Positions 42,684-51,439 of a stretch of 64,000 bases of DNA are shown piece by piece. The notes under the pieces were generated by a model that made no database searches, was not told the DNA's origin, and saw only the letters and a list, made by a program, of their open reading frames with translations. Position numbers and translations under genes: made by a program. Positions within the stretch are counted from its first letter, which is position 1. Every line of letters starts with the position of its first letter. The DNA lies in the NCBI GenBank assembly GCA_937968015.1, contig CALBSO010000120.1, forward strand, positions 1-64,000. The letters run 5' to 3'. This stretch comes from an uncultured Thermomicrobia bacterium. GTDB taxonomy: Bacteria > Chloroflexota > Chloroflexia > Thermomicrobiales > JALYUS01.

Positions 42684-43940
42684 TCATGCCGCCATAGTAT
42701 CGTCGTCCGATGCGGCAACGACCCGGATAAGTCCAATCACGCCCGCAAGGGTCAGGATCACCCCGCCGCCGATATAGACGGCGGCGATCCCGATGCGGTC
42801 AGCCAGCACCCCGGCAACGCCGATGCTCGCGATCTCGCCCGTCGCCCAGACCACATCAAGGGTGGCGAAGACTCTTCCTCGAACGCAATCCGGGACACGT
42901 CGCTGCACAACCGTGCTGTATGTGACCGCACCCGTGGAGGTCCCGATGCCATAGGCGACAAGAATGGCAAATGCAACAGGCAGGGGAGTGAGGATGCCCA
43001 AGAGAATATCCCCGATCCCGCGCCAGACGTACGGCCAGAACACCAGCCGCGCATCCGCCCCCATCAGTCGGGGCAGGAGAAACGGGCCGACTAGCGCCCC
43101 AAACCCGATTGCCAGCAGGAGCCACGAGAACTGCCCCGGCTGCAAGTGCAGGTGCCGACTCGACAGGATGACAAGAAGCGCAGACGTGCCGCCCGTCGCA
43201 AAGGACGCAAGCCCTTGTACGAGAAGGAGCGGCCGAACGAACGGATCGCGGCGGGCATATCGGAGTCCTTCTCGTGCTTCAGTCCAGAATCCGCCGATTG
43301 CACCGTGTTCTGCGATCTCCTCAGCCCGCAATCGTGCAGGAAGACGAAGGAGCATCAGCGCAGAGAACACGAATGTCGCGGCATTGAAGAGAAACGCCGG
43401 TGTCGTGCCATAGGCAAGGAGGAGTGCACCGGCTCCCGCAGAGGCGAGAATCTGCGTCGCCTGCTCGGTCGTCCAGCCGACGGTGTTCGCCGCAAGCAGC
43501 GCATTTTCCTCGACGAGGGACGGCAGCAAGGCTCGTGCGGCGGGATTGAATGCCACGCCTGCTCCCGCCATTGCAACGGCCAGGACGATGGCGAGCGAAG
43601 CATGGGTCGTGAATGCCAGGCCGACCGCCAATGCCGCGCGGCAAAGGTCGGCAGTGACCATGACAACGCGGCGGTCGAACCGGTCGATAATCACGCCCGC
43701 CACCGGCCCCACCGCCAAGGTCACCGCGATCTGGGCGAGCGCGAGGGCCGCCAGGGCACTGCCGGAACCGGTCAGCCGAAAAAGCAGGACGACGAGGGCG
43801 ATGTAATGGAACGTATCGCCGAGATTCGAGACGACCTGACCGAGCCACAACGGTCGATAGCGACGGCTTTGCAGGATCTGCGCGTAGGGCCGGAAGGTGC
43901 CCGCCAGGACCGTTCTGAGATTCTGCTTGCTCTCGGCCAC
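42684..43940 (-). CDS. MFS-family exporter (EntS-like MFS_3)
   Basis: The 418-residue protein has about 11-12 membrane helices, an N-terminal QSRRYRPLWLGQVVSNLGD segment and the loop 2-3 motif DRFDRRVVMVTADL typical of MFS_3 exporters for siderophores, drugs or macrolides. It has TMs from residue about 35 to 405 and a short acidic C-terminus. No substrate evidence exists beyond family and metal-resistance neighbours. It is probably the first gene of a two-gene minus-strand unit. Confidence 0.85.
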   Translation of the reverse strand: MAESKQNLRTVLAGTFRPYAQILQSRRYRPLWLGQVVSNLGDTFHYIALVVLLFRLTGSGSALAALALAQIAVTLAVGPVAGVIIDRFDRRVVMVTADLCRAALAVGLAFTTHASLAIVLAVAMAGAGVAFNPAARALLPSLVEENALLAANTVGWTTEQATQILASAGAGALLLAYGTTPAFLFNAATFVFSALMLLRLPARLRAEEIAEHGAIGGFWTEAREGLRYARRDPFVRPLLLVQGLASFATGGTSALLVILSSRHLHLQPGQFSWLLLAIGFGALVGPFLLPRLMGADARLVFWPYVWRGIGDILLGILTPLPVAFAILVAYGIGTSTGAVTYSTVVQRRVPDCVRGRVFATLDVVWATGEIASIGVAGVLADRIGIAAVYIGGGVILTLAGVIGLIRVVAASDDDTMAA

Positions 43941-44032
43941 GCCCTACCCGCTTCCGCAACCCCCACCTTCGCCGCGGCGACAGTATATGACGCGCCGTTC
44001 GAGCATGAACGTGGTCGCGGCACGCGGCTCCA

Positions 44033-44557
44033 TCAGTCGCGCGTCGCGATCTGTTCGCGGTGGAAGCGGAAGTGGATCGTCGGATAGACGAACAGGTCCG
44101 CGAGGGTCATGTACGGCCGGAACAGCCCGTCCCATCGGTCCGGATAGTACATGCCGCGCTGCATCTCCGCGTCCGGGATCGTATCGAGCAGTCGCAGGAT
44201 GTGCGCGTGGACCCGATCGTACTTCCGGTTGAGCCGGTCGCCCTGGAAGATGCGCCCGCCGATGTGCGGCCCGAGCGCATTGAGCCGATTGAACAGCGGG
44301 GTAGTGAAGTTGAGGAGCATGGCAAAGGGTTTTGACCCTGCTTTCGGCAACCGCCCGAAGAACCGAATCAGCCACAGGAGCGCGGGCACAAGGATGAAGG
44401 CGAGCGTGATATGGAAGAGCACTTCGCCATTCGTCCACGCGGCGTTCTTGCTTTGTCGGTGCATGTCCCCTGCGGATAATGATCGCGAGAGCGCGTGAAA
44501 CTCGGCGCGGGTCTTCTCAAGCTCTGCCCGGATCGCGGCTTTGTCGGTCTGCTGCAT
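44033..44557 (-). CDS. DinB-like four-helix protein
   Basis: The 174-residue protein matches DinB/DUF664-type domains: helix TDKAAIRAELEKTRAEFHALSRSLSAG, then WTNGEVLFHITLAFILV, and a C-terminal PTIHFRFHREQI with a conserved His. Such proteins bind metal and act as thiol-dependent transferases or have unknown roles. GAGG lies 9 bases before ATG 44557; ATG 44566 is too close to it. It is divergent from the arsenic operon. Confidence 0.65.
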   Translation of the reverse strand: MQQTDKAAIRAELEKTRAEFHALSRSLSAGDMHRQSKNAAWTNGEVLFHITLAFILVPALLWLIRFFGRLPKAGSKPFAMLLNFTTPLFNRLNALGPHIGGRIFQGDRLNRKYDRVHAHILRLLDTIPDAEMQRGMYYPDRWDGLFRPYMTLADLFVYPTIHFRFHREQIATRD

Positions 44558-44657
44558 GGGATTCATCCTCAGCGTCGCACATCTCCCGTGACGAAAACAC
44601 CGCCAGAATGGAATGCCCGCACAGTTGCCCGCTTGTGTGAGGGCTTTGTGATCGCCA

Positions 44658-44714
44658 TTGACACCGGCATCGCGAGTCATCATATTGATTGTAGTCGAAG
44701 TGATGATGATCAAT
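44658..44714 (+). promoter_or_regulatory. Promoter and ArsR-type operator of the arsenic operon
   Basis: TTGACA at 44658-44663 and CATATT at 44681-44686 are 17 bp apart. CATATTGA overlaps the -10; ATTGAT at 44684-44689 and ATCAAT at 44709-44714 form an inverted pair. The 8-mer CATATTGA recurs at the second arsR promoter (46268-46275), which points to a shared ArsR-type regulator. Confidence 0.55.
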
Positions 44715-44716
44715 CT

Positions 44717-45448
44717 ATGGGGAAGGGGAGTATGGCGACGATAGTGGGAGAACGCTCAACTCAGACACGGGGCCGGTTCCGCGTGCATCCGCTCGTGCAA
44801 TCGTGCATCGCCGAAGGGGTCGGCACATTCGGACTGGTCTTCGCCGGTACCGGCGCAGTCATCATCGATGCGATCACCAATGGCGGCGTGACGCATGTCG
44901 GCATCGCCGTGACCTTCGGCCTCATCATCTTCACAATGATTTCCGCAGTCGGTCACATCTCCGGTGCCCACTTCAACCCGGCAGTCACCATCGCCTTTGC
45001 CTCGGCTGGTCATTTCCCGTGGCGGCGGGTGTGGCCATACATCGCCGGACAAGTCGTCGGGGCGCTCCTAGCGAGCGCGCTCCTGCGATTCCTATTCGGG
45101 GATGTTGCCCATCTGGGTACGACGTTGCCGCATGGCGCTTCGGGACAATCGTTTGTCCTTGAAATGGTGCTGACCTTCTTCCTAATGTTTGTCATCTTCT
45201 CCGTTGCGACTGATGCACGGGCGGTGTCGCGTGCGGCCGCATTTGCCATCGGCGGCACGGTCGGACTAGAAGCGATGTTTGCTGGCCCGATCAGCGGTGC
45301 GTCCATGAATCCGGCACGCTCCTTGGCACCCGCCCTCGTGAGCGGTACATGGTCATCGCTCTGGCTCTATCTCCTCGCGCCTGTGCTGGGGGCGATTGCC
45401 GGTGCATGGGTCTATCGTCTGATCTCGGAAGGAGACGACAATGCCTGA
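44717..45448 (+). CDS. Aquaglyceroporin of the arsenic operon (MIP family)
   Basis: The 243-residue channel has six membrane helices and both NPA boxes (SGAHFNPAVTIAF near residue 85 and SGASMNPARSLAP near 195). In an ars operon such channels (AqpS type) release arsenite made by ArsC, replacing ArsB or Acr3 pumps, neither of which is present. ATG 44717 is used; ATG 44732 follows AAGGGGAG closely and is an alternative. The 3' end overlaps arsC by 8 bases. Confidence 0.85.
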   Translation: MGKGSMATIVGERSTQTRGRFRVHPLVQSCIAEGVGTFGLVFAGTGAVIIDAITNGGVTHVGIAVTFGLIIFTMISAVGHISGAHFNPAVTIAFASAGHFPWRRVWPYIAGQVVGALLASALLRFLFGDVAHLGTTLPHGASGQSFVLEMVLTFFLMFVIFSVATDARAVSRAAAFAIGGTVGLEAMFAGPISGASMNPARSLAPALVSGTWSSLWLYLLAPVLGAIAGAWVYRLISEGDDNA

Positions 45449-45896
45449 GCCGCTTCGTGTCCTCTTTCTCTGCACGCACAACTCCGCGCGCTCGCAGATC
45501 GCCGAAGCGACACTGCGGCAGATGGGTGGGGCGGATTTCGCGGTCTTCAGTGCCGGAACGGAAGTGACTCGGGTGCATCCGTTGGCACTCCATGTCTTGC
45601 AAGAGCAGGGAATCGGCACCGATGATCTGTACTCGAAGAGCCTGACGGATTTCCTCGGCCAGCAGTTCGATTTCGTCATCACGGTCTGCGATCAGGCGAA
45701 TGAATCGTGCCCGATCTTCCCCGGCGACCCTGAGCGTATCCACTGGTCAATCCCCGACCCCTCAGCCGTGGAAGGGACGGAAGAGGAACAACTTGCGGCC
45801 TTTCGCAGTGTGAGCATGTATCTGAAGCGACGCTTGCCGTTATTCATGATGGCGCAGAAGAACGCGCGAGACCGGCACGCCAAGACAACCACCTAA
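45441..45896 (+). CDS. arsC: Arsenate reductase ArsC (thioredoxin-coupled, LMW-PTP fold)
   Basis: The 151-residue protein has the phosphatase loop CTHNSARSQ near residues 11-19 (nucleophile Cys11) and the second and third redox cysteines in VCDQANESCPIFPG (about residues 79 and 86), the set used by thioredoxin-coupled ArsC. WSIPDPSAVEGTEEEQLAAF is the Asp-containing acid loop. It reduces arsenate to arsenite, which leaves through the adjacent channel or is methylated by ArsM. Confidence 0.93.
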   Translation: MPEPLRVLFLCTHNSARSQIAEATLRQMGGADFAVFSAGTEVTRVHPLALHVLQEQGIGTDDLYSKSLTDFLGQQFDFVITVCDQANESCPIFPGDPERIHWSIPDPSAVEGTEEEQLAAFRSVSMYLKRRLPLFMMAQKNARDRHAKTTT

Positions 45897-45908
45897 AGGA
45901 CGATGACT

Positions 45909-46259
45909 ATGGCAACGAAGACAGGCGACTCCCTGATTGTACTCCCCATGGTGGATGATCCGACGTGCGCGCCGCTGCCGACGGTCGTGCAACCAACATC
46001 TGAGCAAGTGGCACGCTGCAAGGCATTGGCAGATGAGACGCGCCTGACTCTGCTCCTGACCCTCCTCAACGCCGAAACCGCCGTGTGCGCGTGCAACCTC
46101 GTGCCCGCTGCGGGCGTCGGACAGGCGACGGTCTCCCATCATCTGAAGGTGCTCCGGGAAGCGGGTCTGGTCGCCGTCGAGCGACGGGGTATCTGGGCGC
46201 ATTACGCGATCGCGCCTGACGCCGCAGCTTGGCTTACGAGCATTTTGACACTGGCCTAG
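45909..46259 (+). CDS. arsR: ArsR-family repressor (first copy)
   Basis: The 116-residue protein has the winged HTH (ARCKALADETRLTLLLTLL, QATVSHHLKVLREAGLVAVER) and a VCAC cysteine pair in the ligand helix position (TAVCACNLV). This is the arsenite-sensing arrangement of ArsR. AAAGG lies 9 bases before ATG 45909; ATG 45903 is an alternative. It follows arsC by 12 bases and likely represses the aquaporin promoter. Confidence 0.9.
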   Translation: MATKTGDSLIVLPMVDDPTCAPLPTVVQPTSEQVARCKALADETRLTLLLTLLNAETAVCACNLVPAAGVGQATVSHHLKVLREAGLVAVERRGIWAHYAIAPDAAAWLTSILTLA

Positions 46260-46266
46260 TCAGGAG

Positions 46267-46300
46267 ACATATTGACAAACTTCAATATGTGCGGTAGAGT
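46267..46300 (+). promoter_or_regulatory. Promoter with ArsR operator for the second arsR and arsM
   Basis: TTGACA at 46272-46277 and TAGAGT at 46295-46300 are 17 bp apart. A perfect inverted repeat, ACATATTG at 46267-46274 and CAATATGT at 46283-46290 around an 8-bp centre, overlaps the -35 and spacer. This is the size and place expected for an ArsR/SmtB operator. Confidence 0.8.
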
Positions 46301-46323
46301 GCCCACAAGGAAGGAGTGATTAC

Positions 46324-46695
46324 GTGGCACAGACGGTTGATGTGGAACGAATCAAAACGGCAGATTGCTGCGACACGGGCTGCTGCGGCTCAGTCGTCGC
46401 ACCAAGCCTCACGGAAGCGCAGGCGGAAGAGTATGCGGAGTGGTTCAAGGCGATCTCCGACCCGACCCGCGTCCGCATCCTCAATCTGCTCGCGCGCAAC
46501 CCCGAGCCGGTGTGCGTCTGTGACATCACCGACCAGTTCCCGCTCCATCAGCCGACGATCTCCCATCACCTCAAGATTCTCCGCGACACCTGCTTCGTGA
46601 CGACGGAGCGGCGGGGGAAGTACATGTACTACGCCATCAACCGCAACTGCCTGAATGCCTTCCCCGACGCGGCACGCCGCATCATGGCCGTCTAG
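46324..46695 (+). CDS. arsR: ArsR-family repressor (second copy)
   Basis: The 123-residue protein has the winged HTH (YAEWFKAISDPTRVRILNLL and HQPTISHHLKILRDTCFVTTER), a PVCVCDI pair in the arsenite-binding helix, and an extra cysteine-rich N-terminus (DCCDTGCCG) that may widen metal binding. GGAGTG precedes GTG 46324. Its promoter carries the perfect operator at 46267-46290, so it is autoregulated and controls arsM. Confidence 0.9.
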   Translation: MAQTVDVERIKTADCCDTGCCGSVVAPSLTEAQAEEYAEWFKAISDPTRVRILNLLARNPEPVCVCDITDQFPLHQPTISHHLKILRDTCFVTTERRGKYMYYAINRNCLNAFPDAARRIMAV

Positions 46696-46773
46696 CCACA
46701 GAGAGGAGGACACTGAACGTATCCAGTGCGCCCGAACATATCGAAGATTGTCAATGCAATAAGGAGGATTCCC

Positions 46774-47670
46774 ATGAGTGCGACACGGACGAATGAGCAG
46801 ATCGTGGACGTGGTACGCGAGAAGTACGCCGAGATCGCGACTCTTGTGCAGGCCGGTGGCCGGGGCTGTTGCGGCGATGCCTGCTGCGGCGGGGGAGAAG
46901 CGGACCCGATCACGAGCAATCTCTATACCGATGCGGAAACCGCGAACCTGCCGGAGGCGGCGGTACTGGCTTCCCTCGGCTGCGGCAATCCGACGGCGCT
47001 CATCGACCTTCGGGAAGGCCAGACCGTGCTCGATCTCGGCTCCGGTGGCGGGATTGATGTGCTCCTGTCGGCAAAGCGTGTCGGGGAGACGGGCTTTGTC
47101 TACGGGGTGGACATGACCGATGAGATGTTGGCGCTCGCCATGGAGAACAAGGCAAAAGCGGGTGTCCGAAACGTGGCGTTCCTGAAGGGGCGCATCGAAG
47201 ATATACCGCTGCCCGCCAATGCCGTGGACGTGGTGATCTCCAACTGCGTCATCAACCTCGCGGCGGACAAGTCGCTCGTGCTCCGCGATACCTTCCGTGT
47301 CCTCAAGCCCGGTGGCCGCTTCGCGGTGAGCGATGTGGTCGCCGATGGCGAAGTGCCGGACGGCCTGCGACAGAACATGGAAGCGTGGGTCGGCTGTCTC
47401 GCCGGTGCGCTGCCGATCGACACCTACAAAGAACTGCTCGCGCAAGCCGGATTCGAGGATATCTCCGTTGATATCAAGCGCCGCTACACCGTGGCGGAAA
47501 CGGGACTTGACCCCGCGACGCTGCCCGTCGGTTGGGAAGAAGGTGACGGCAAGTTGGCCAGTGCGTTCGTGCGCGCCACGAAGCCGGGGGGAGCAAGCGA
47601 TCCGGCAAGTGACCTGATCCCGGTGGCCGTCGTCGTTGACGCCTGCTGCGACTCGTCGTGCTGTAGCTGA
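46774..47670 (+). CDS. arsM: ArsM arsenite S-adenosylmethionine methyltransferase
   Basis: The 298-residue protein has SAM motif VLDLGSGGGIDVLL, the GVDMTDEMLALA motif, and the conserved cysteines of ArsM (SLGCGNP, SNCVINL, VGCLAGAL). The N-terminus is GCCGDACCGGG and the C-terminus DACCDSSCCS, extra paired cysteines that could bind As(III). It methylates arsenite to volatile or less bound forms. AAGGAGG precedes ATG 46774. It lies 78 bases after the second arsR. Confidence 0.93.
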   Translation: MSATRTNEQIVDVVREKYAEIATLVQAGGRGCCGDACCGGGEADPITSNLYTDAETANLPEAAVLASLGCGNPTALIDLREGQTVLDLGSGGGIDVLLSAKRVGETGFVYGVDMTDEMLALAMENKAKAGVRNVAFLKGRIEDIPLPANAVDVVISNCVINLAADKSLVLRDTFRVLKPGGRFAVSDVVADGEVPDGLRQNMEAWVGCLAGALPIDTYKELLAQAGFEDISVDIKRRYTVAETGLDPATLPVGWEEGDGKLASAFVRATKPGGASDPASDLIPVAVVVDACCDSSCCS

Positions 47671-47747
47671 ACGAAACGGGAGTGCTCAAAGATGAGGGCG
47701 GCGTGCCAATGAAGGTGTGCCGCTCGTCGCGTGTCGGAAAGGAGCGC

Positions 47748-48146
47748 CTATAAACGCTTCACAGGCATCTGCCTATTCGCGATGAGGGAAGCAAGGGGAA
47801 TCGTGAGGAACCCGAGGAGGGTGATCAGGTGCGTCGTGCACGAGACCGCTGCAGTGCACGGCGCGTAACTCTCCGGGATCAGGTGATAGTAGAGGAGATT
47901 GTGATATGTGCCGATCGCCAAACCGGTGACACTCAACGGGAGGGCGTAGAAGGGGATCGCGCGGTCTTTGCGGACAATGCCGACGAGGAGCACCGCGACG
48001 AGCGGGTACATGCAGATGCGCTGATACCAGCACAGCAGGCAGGGGAGCAGTTTCAGCATCTCACTGAAATACAAACTCCCGGCCATCGCGAGGGCGGCCT
48101 GGAGAAAGGCAATATACACCAGATTGTCTGCGAGCCATTTCTTCAT
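47748..48146 (-). CDS. DsbB/BdbC-like disulphide bond formation protein
   Basis: The 132-residue protein has four membrane helices and the two redox pairs of short DsbB proteins: CLLC in LLPCLLCWYQRICMYP (about residues 36-39) and Cys in ESYAPCTAAVSC (about 95-101). It reoxidises an exported thiol oxidase using quinone. No DsbA partner is nearby. Convergent with arsM. A perfect -10 (TATAAT) lies about 100 bases upstream on the minus strand. Confidence 0.88.
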   Translation of the reverse strand: MKKWLADNLVYIAFLQAALAMAGSLYFSEMLKLLPCLLCWYQRICMYPLVAVLLVGIVRKDRAIPFYALPLSVTGLAIGTYHNLLYYHLIPESYAPCTAAVSCTTHLITLLGFLTIPLASLIANRQMPVKRL

Positions 48147-48244
48147 ACGGAGTATGCATCGGGCGGCTTTTAACGCATCGTCAGCACTATGGCAATGGGC
48201 AAATAGAGTAGCGCTGCCGCCGAAGCGTCGTCATTACGTCACCT

Positions 48245-48250
48245 ATTATA
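48245..48250 (-). promoter_or_regulatory. -10 element upstream of the DsbB-like gene
   Basis: A perfect TATAAT reads on the minus strand at 48250-48245 in an AT-rich stretch between the usp and dsbB-like genes. No good -35 match lies 17 bp away, so the promoter may need an activator. Confidence 0.35.
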
Positions 48251-48295
48251 CACTTTTTACTCGTAGCGACATATTTCTTTTTGCGCACGAGCATT

Positions 48296-49216
48296 TCAGC
48301 CCGACGGGTGCGGCTCGCCGGGTGCGCGGATCAGCACGAATGGACCGGAGGCGCGAGACAGCACCTTGTTCCCGACGCTGCCCGACCACACACCGCCCAA
48401 TCCGCCGCGGCCGTGACTCGCCATCACGATGATATCCGCCGGTAGGCGCTTTGCCGCATCGACGAGGACCGCCACAGGATCGCCGCGCTCAACCCGTGCC
48501 TGTACCGACACGCCCTCCTCCTGCAACCCCGCGAGAATCGTCTGCAAATATTCGGTCGCATCTTTCCCGGCGCTATCCAGCAGTTGATCCGTCACCGTGG
48601 GGCTGAACCGGGCGATGGTGGACATCGCCCCCGAGAGCGTGCCGGTCGTCGGCACGACCAGGAGCAGCGTGAGCGTGCCCCCGGTCGCCGTCGCGATGCG
48701 CGCCGCGAGGGGGAGCGCGACCTCCGCGTCCGGCGTCCCGTCGAGCGGCAGCAGGAGTCGCGTCAGGCCCGGCGTGTGCGGTTCTTTGCCATGTGTAGGG
48801 AAGACCAAGAAGACGGGCGCCGCGCCGACCGCGAGCACCTTCTGGGCGATGCTGCCGAAGAGCCACCGGCCGACGCCGCTGCGGCCGTGCGCGCAGAGCA
48901 CGATCAGATCGACCTTCATCTCCGCCGCGTGGTCGACGATCCGTCCGGCCGTGTCGCCGTTCTCGTTGGTGTCCACGTGCGTATCGACCGCGATCCCGTC
49001 GCGGCGCAGGCTGCCCGCCACCTCGTTCAGGTACGCCTCGGCCTCGGCGACCGTCGTGAGATGCCGCGCGCCGTGCACGGATGCGGGCGCGTTGCGCTCA
49101 ATCAGGTGCACGAGCGTGACGCGCGTGCCGTTGTAGTGCGCCAGGGCATGCACATAGGGCAGGGATGATTCCGCCAAGCCTGACCCGTCGAGCGGCACGA
49201 GCAAGTGCGTGAACAT
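48296..49216 (-). CDS. Tandem universal stress protein (two UspA domains)
   Basis: The 306-residue protein has two UspA domains, residues about 1-145 and 150-300. Each keeps the nucleotide-binding G-x2-G-x9-G-S/T motif (HGRSGVGRWLFGSIAQK; HGRGGLGGVWSGSVGNK) and the N-terminal LLVPLDGS / LLLPLDGT. It lies 5 bases after mntH, so it is probably the last gene of the manganese-regulated operon mntR-mntH-usp. Confidence 0.92.
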   Translation of the reverse strand: MFTHLLVPLDGSGLAESSLPYVHALAHYNGTRVTLVHLIERNAPASVHGARHLTTVAEAEAYLNEVAGSLRRDGIAVDTHVDTNENGDTAGRIVDHAAEMKVDLIVLCAHGRSGVGRWLFGSIAQKVLAVGAAPVFLVFPTHGKEPHTPGLTRLLLPLDGTPDAEVALPLAARIATATGGTLTLLLVVPTTGTLSGAMSTIARFSPTVTDQLLDSAGKDATEYLQTILAGLQEEGVSVQARVERGDPVAVLVDAAKRLPADIIVMASHGRGGLGGVWSGSVGNKVLSRASGPFVLIRAPGEPHPSG

Positions 49217-49221
49217 CGCGT

Positions 49222-50553
49222 CTATCCTCCCAGGAATGTCTGCTGCAGCAGGAAGAGGTTGAGCCCGATGATCACCGCCGCCACGCCCGTGATGAGCACC
49301 GTTGTCAGTTGTCGATTGACGAGCGCCCCCATGATATCCCGCCGTCGGGTGAAGATGACGAGCGGCACGAGTGCGAACGGGATGCCGAAGGAGAGCACGA
49401 CCTGGCTGAGGATCAAGGTGCGCGACGGATTGAGGCCGATCGCGATGACGAGGAGCGCCGGGAGCATCGTCACGATCCGCCGCACCCAGATCGGGATGTA
49501 GACCTTCAGGAAGCCCTGCATCATCACCTGCCCGGCCATCGTGCCGACGGTGGAGGAGGAGAGGCCGGAGACCAGGAGCGAGACGGCGAAGATCACCGGC
49601 GCCGCCCCGCCCAACAGCGGCTCCAAGGTCTTGTGCGCGTCCTCGATCGCATCGATGTCGGTCAGGCCCGCCGCGTGGAAGGTGGCGGCCGCCATCATCA
49701 GCATCGCGGCGTTCACGAACCCGGCGATGCCCATCGCGATCACCACGTCAACCACCTCGAAGCGATAGAGCCGCTTCGCCTCCTGATCGGTCTTCGCCCG
49801 GATGCGGTGCTGCGTCAGCGACGAGTGCAGGTAGATGACGTGCGGCATCACCGTCGCGCCGAGGATGCCGACCGCGAGCAGGACGCTCTCGGTGCCGTCG
49901 AACTTCGGCGGGAAGAAGCTCTTGGCCGCCTGCCCGAAGTCCGGCTTGCCGAGGATCGTCTCGAGGATGTAGCAGAGGGCGATCACGCCGACCATCACCG
50001 AGATCACCGCCTCGATCGGGCGGAAGCCGTAGCGTTCTAAGGCGAGAATGAGAAAGGTGCAGACGGCGGTGAGGAGGGCGGCGGGGAAGAGCGGGATGTG
50101 GAACAGGAGGTTGAAGCCGAGCGCAGCGCCCAGGAACTCCGCGAGGTCGGTCGCCATGGCGACGACTTCGGCGAGCGCCCAAAGGACATAGACCACGGGG
50201 CGGGGAAACTGCGCGCGGCACACTTCCGGGAGGTTCATCCCGGTGGCGATGCCGAGCTTGGCGGAGAGGGACTGGATGAGCATCGCCATCAGGTTGCTCA
50301 TGGCGATCGCCCAAACGAGGAGGTACCCGTACTTCGCGCCGCCAGCGATGTTGGTGGCGAAGTTGCCGGGATCGATGTACGCGATGCAGGCGATGAATGC
50401 CGGGCCGATGAAGGGCATGATGCGCGCAAAGCCGCGCTTGCTGCTCCGCCCCTCCAATACCTGGGTCGCCGATGCAACCGTCCCCGCCGATGACCCTCCC
50501 GCAGGAATGGCAGGAGCCGTCGCGGGCTCCATGAGTGGTTCCGTCTTCCGCAC
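49222..50553 (-). CDS. mntH: NRAMP-family manganese/iron transporter MntH
   Basis: The 443-residue protein has about 11 membrane helices and the metal-site motifs DPGN in TM1 (IAYIDPGNFATN) and MPHVIYLHS in TM6. It imports Mn(II) or Fe(II) with protons. GTG 50553 follows GGGGAGGG. It lies 17 bases after the MntR-type regulator, which likely represses it when manganese is high. Confidence 0.94.
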   Translation of the reverse strand: MRKTEPLMEPATAPAIPAGGSSAGTVASATQVLEGRSSKRGFARIMPFIGPAFIACIAYIDPGNFATNIAGGAKYGYLLVWAIAMSNLMAMLIQSLSAKLGIATGMNLPEVCRAQFPRPVVYVLWALAEVVAMATDLAEFLGAALGFNLLFHIPLFPAALLTAVCTFLILALERYGFRPIEAVISVMVGVIALCYILETILGKPDFGQAAKSFFPPKFDGTESVLLAVGILGATVMPHVIYLHSSLTQHRIRAKTDQEAKRLYRFEVVDVVIAMGIAGFVNAAMLMMAAATFHAAGLTDIDAIEDAHKTLEPLLGGAAPVIFAVSLLVSGLSSSTVGTMAGQVMMQGFLKVYIPIWVRRIVTMLPALLVIAIGLNPSRTLILSQVVLSFGIPFALVPLVIFTRRRDIMGALVNRQLTTVLITGVAAVIIGLNLFLLQQTFLGG

Positions 50554-50570
50554 CGGCTACTCCCTCCCCG

Positions 50571-51269
50571 TTAGTCCTTCTTCGCCATCTGATCCTCGGT
50601 CACGAGGGTGACCGAGACGGCGCGCGTCACCGCCTCACCCAACGCATATTCGTTTTGTCCGACACGGATGTGCAGCGGACCGTCAAACGGCGCTTTCGCA
50701 AGTATCTCAATACTCGCTCCGGGGATAAGGGCCAAGTCTGCAAGATAGCGAAGCAGCGCCGCGTCCTCATCCGCCACTTCCGACACGACCACGATGCTGC
50801 CGGGCTGAACGTTCCAGAGCGGCTGTGTCGCGGCGATCGCGATCGTGCCCTCTTTCGTCGGGATCGGTGCGCCATGGGGATCTTTTGTGGGGTGGCCGAG
50901 CGCGGCATCGAGCCGGTCCTCCAGGTCCTCCGAGAGTGCATGCTCGAGCCGATCCGCCTCGGCATGGACCTGTTCCCACGGGACGCCCAACGCCTCGGCC
51001 AAATACGTTTCGAGCAACCGATGATGCCGCAGGACTTCAAGCGCGATCTTCTCTCCTGCCGGGGTGAGCGCGACACCCTGATAGGGGTTATGTGTGGCGA
51101 GCCCGCGTTCGGCGAGCTTCTTCACCATATGCGTCACGGAAGCGGGCGTAATATTCAACCACTCAGCGAGCGCCACCGTGCCGATCCGCGCCGTCTCGTC
51201 GTGCAGGCCGAGATGGTAAATCGCCTTGAGGTAATCCTGTTCGGACTGAGAGGGGATCAACTCTGTCAT
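50571..51269 (-). CDS. mntR: MntR/DtxR-family metal-dependent repressor
   Basis: The 232-residue protein has the DtxR HTH (QDYLKAIYHLG, VALAEWLNITPASVTHMVKKLAERGL), a dimerisation domain with His and Glu metal ligands (HRLLETYLAEALGVPWEQVHAEADRLEHALSE spread) and a C-terminal FeoA/SH3-like domain. GAGGTGTCTC precedes ATG 51269. Its own promoter carries an inverted repeat downstream of the -10, so autorepression is likely. Confidence 0.92.
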   Translation of the reverse strand: MTELIPSQSEQDYLKAIYHLGLHDETARIGTVALAEWLNITPASVTHMVKKLAERGLATHNPYQGVALTPAGEKIALEVLRHHRLLETYLAEALGVPWEQVHAEADRLEHALSEDLEDRLDAALGHPTKDPHGAPIPTKEGTIAIAATQPLWNVQPGSIVVVSEVADEDAALLRYLADLALIPGASIEILAKAPFDGPLHIRVGQNEYALGEAVTRAVSVTLVTEDQMAKKD

Positions 51270-51289
51270 GAGACACCTCACATACACAG

Positions 51290-51334
51290 TTTAGACACTA
51301 CTAAAACCATAAGCGCGGAGCGTAGTGTTGTCAA
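51290..51334 (-). promoter_or_regulatory. Promoter and operator of the mntR-mntH-usp operon
   Basis: On the minus strand TTGACA (51334-51329) and TATGGT (51311-51306) are 17 bp apart. Directly downstream, TTTAG-N6-CTAAA (51290-51305) forms an inverted repeat at the expected transcription start, a typical repressor position for DtxR-family regulators. Confidence 0.7.
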
Positions 51335-51439
51335 GACGTGAAAGCGGCGATGGCTTCCCACCGCCGCGTATGTGTCTATGGAAGAGGGCTGCGATTTACG
51401 GCGATATTCGTCTTGACAATGCCTCGCGCGCAGCCAGCA

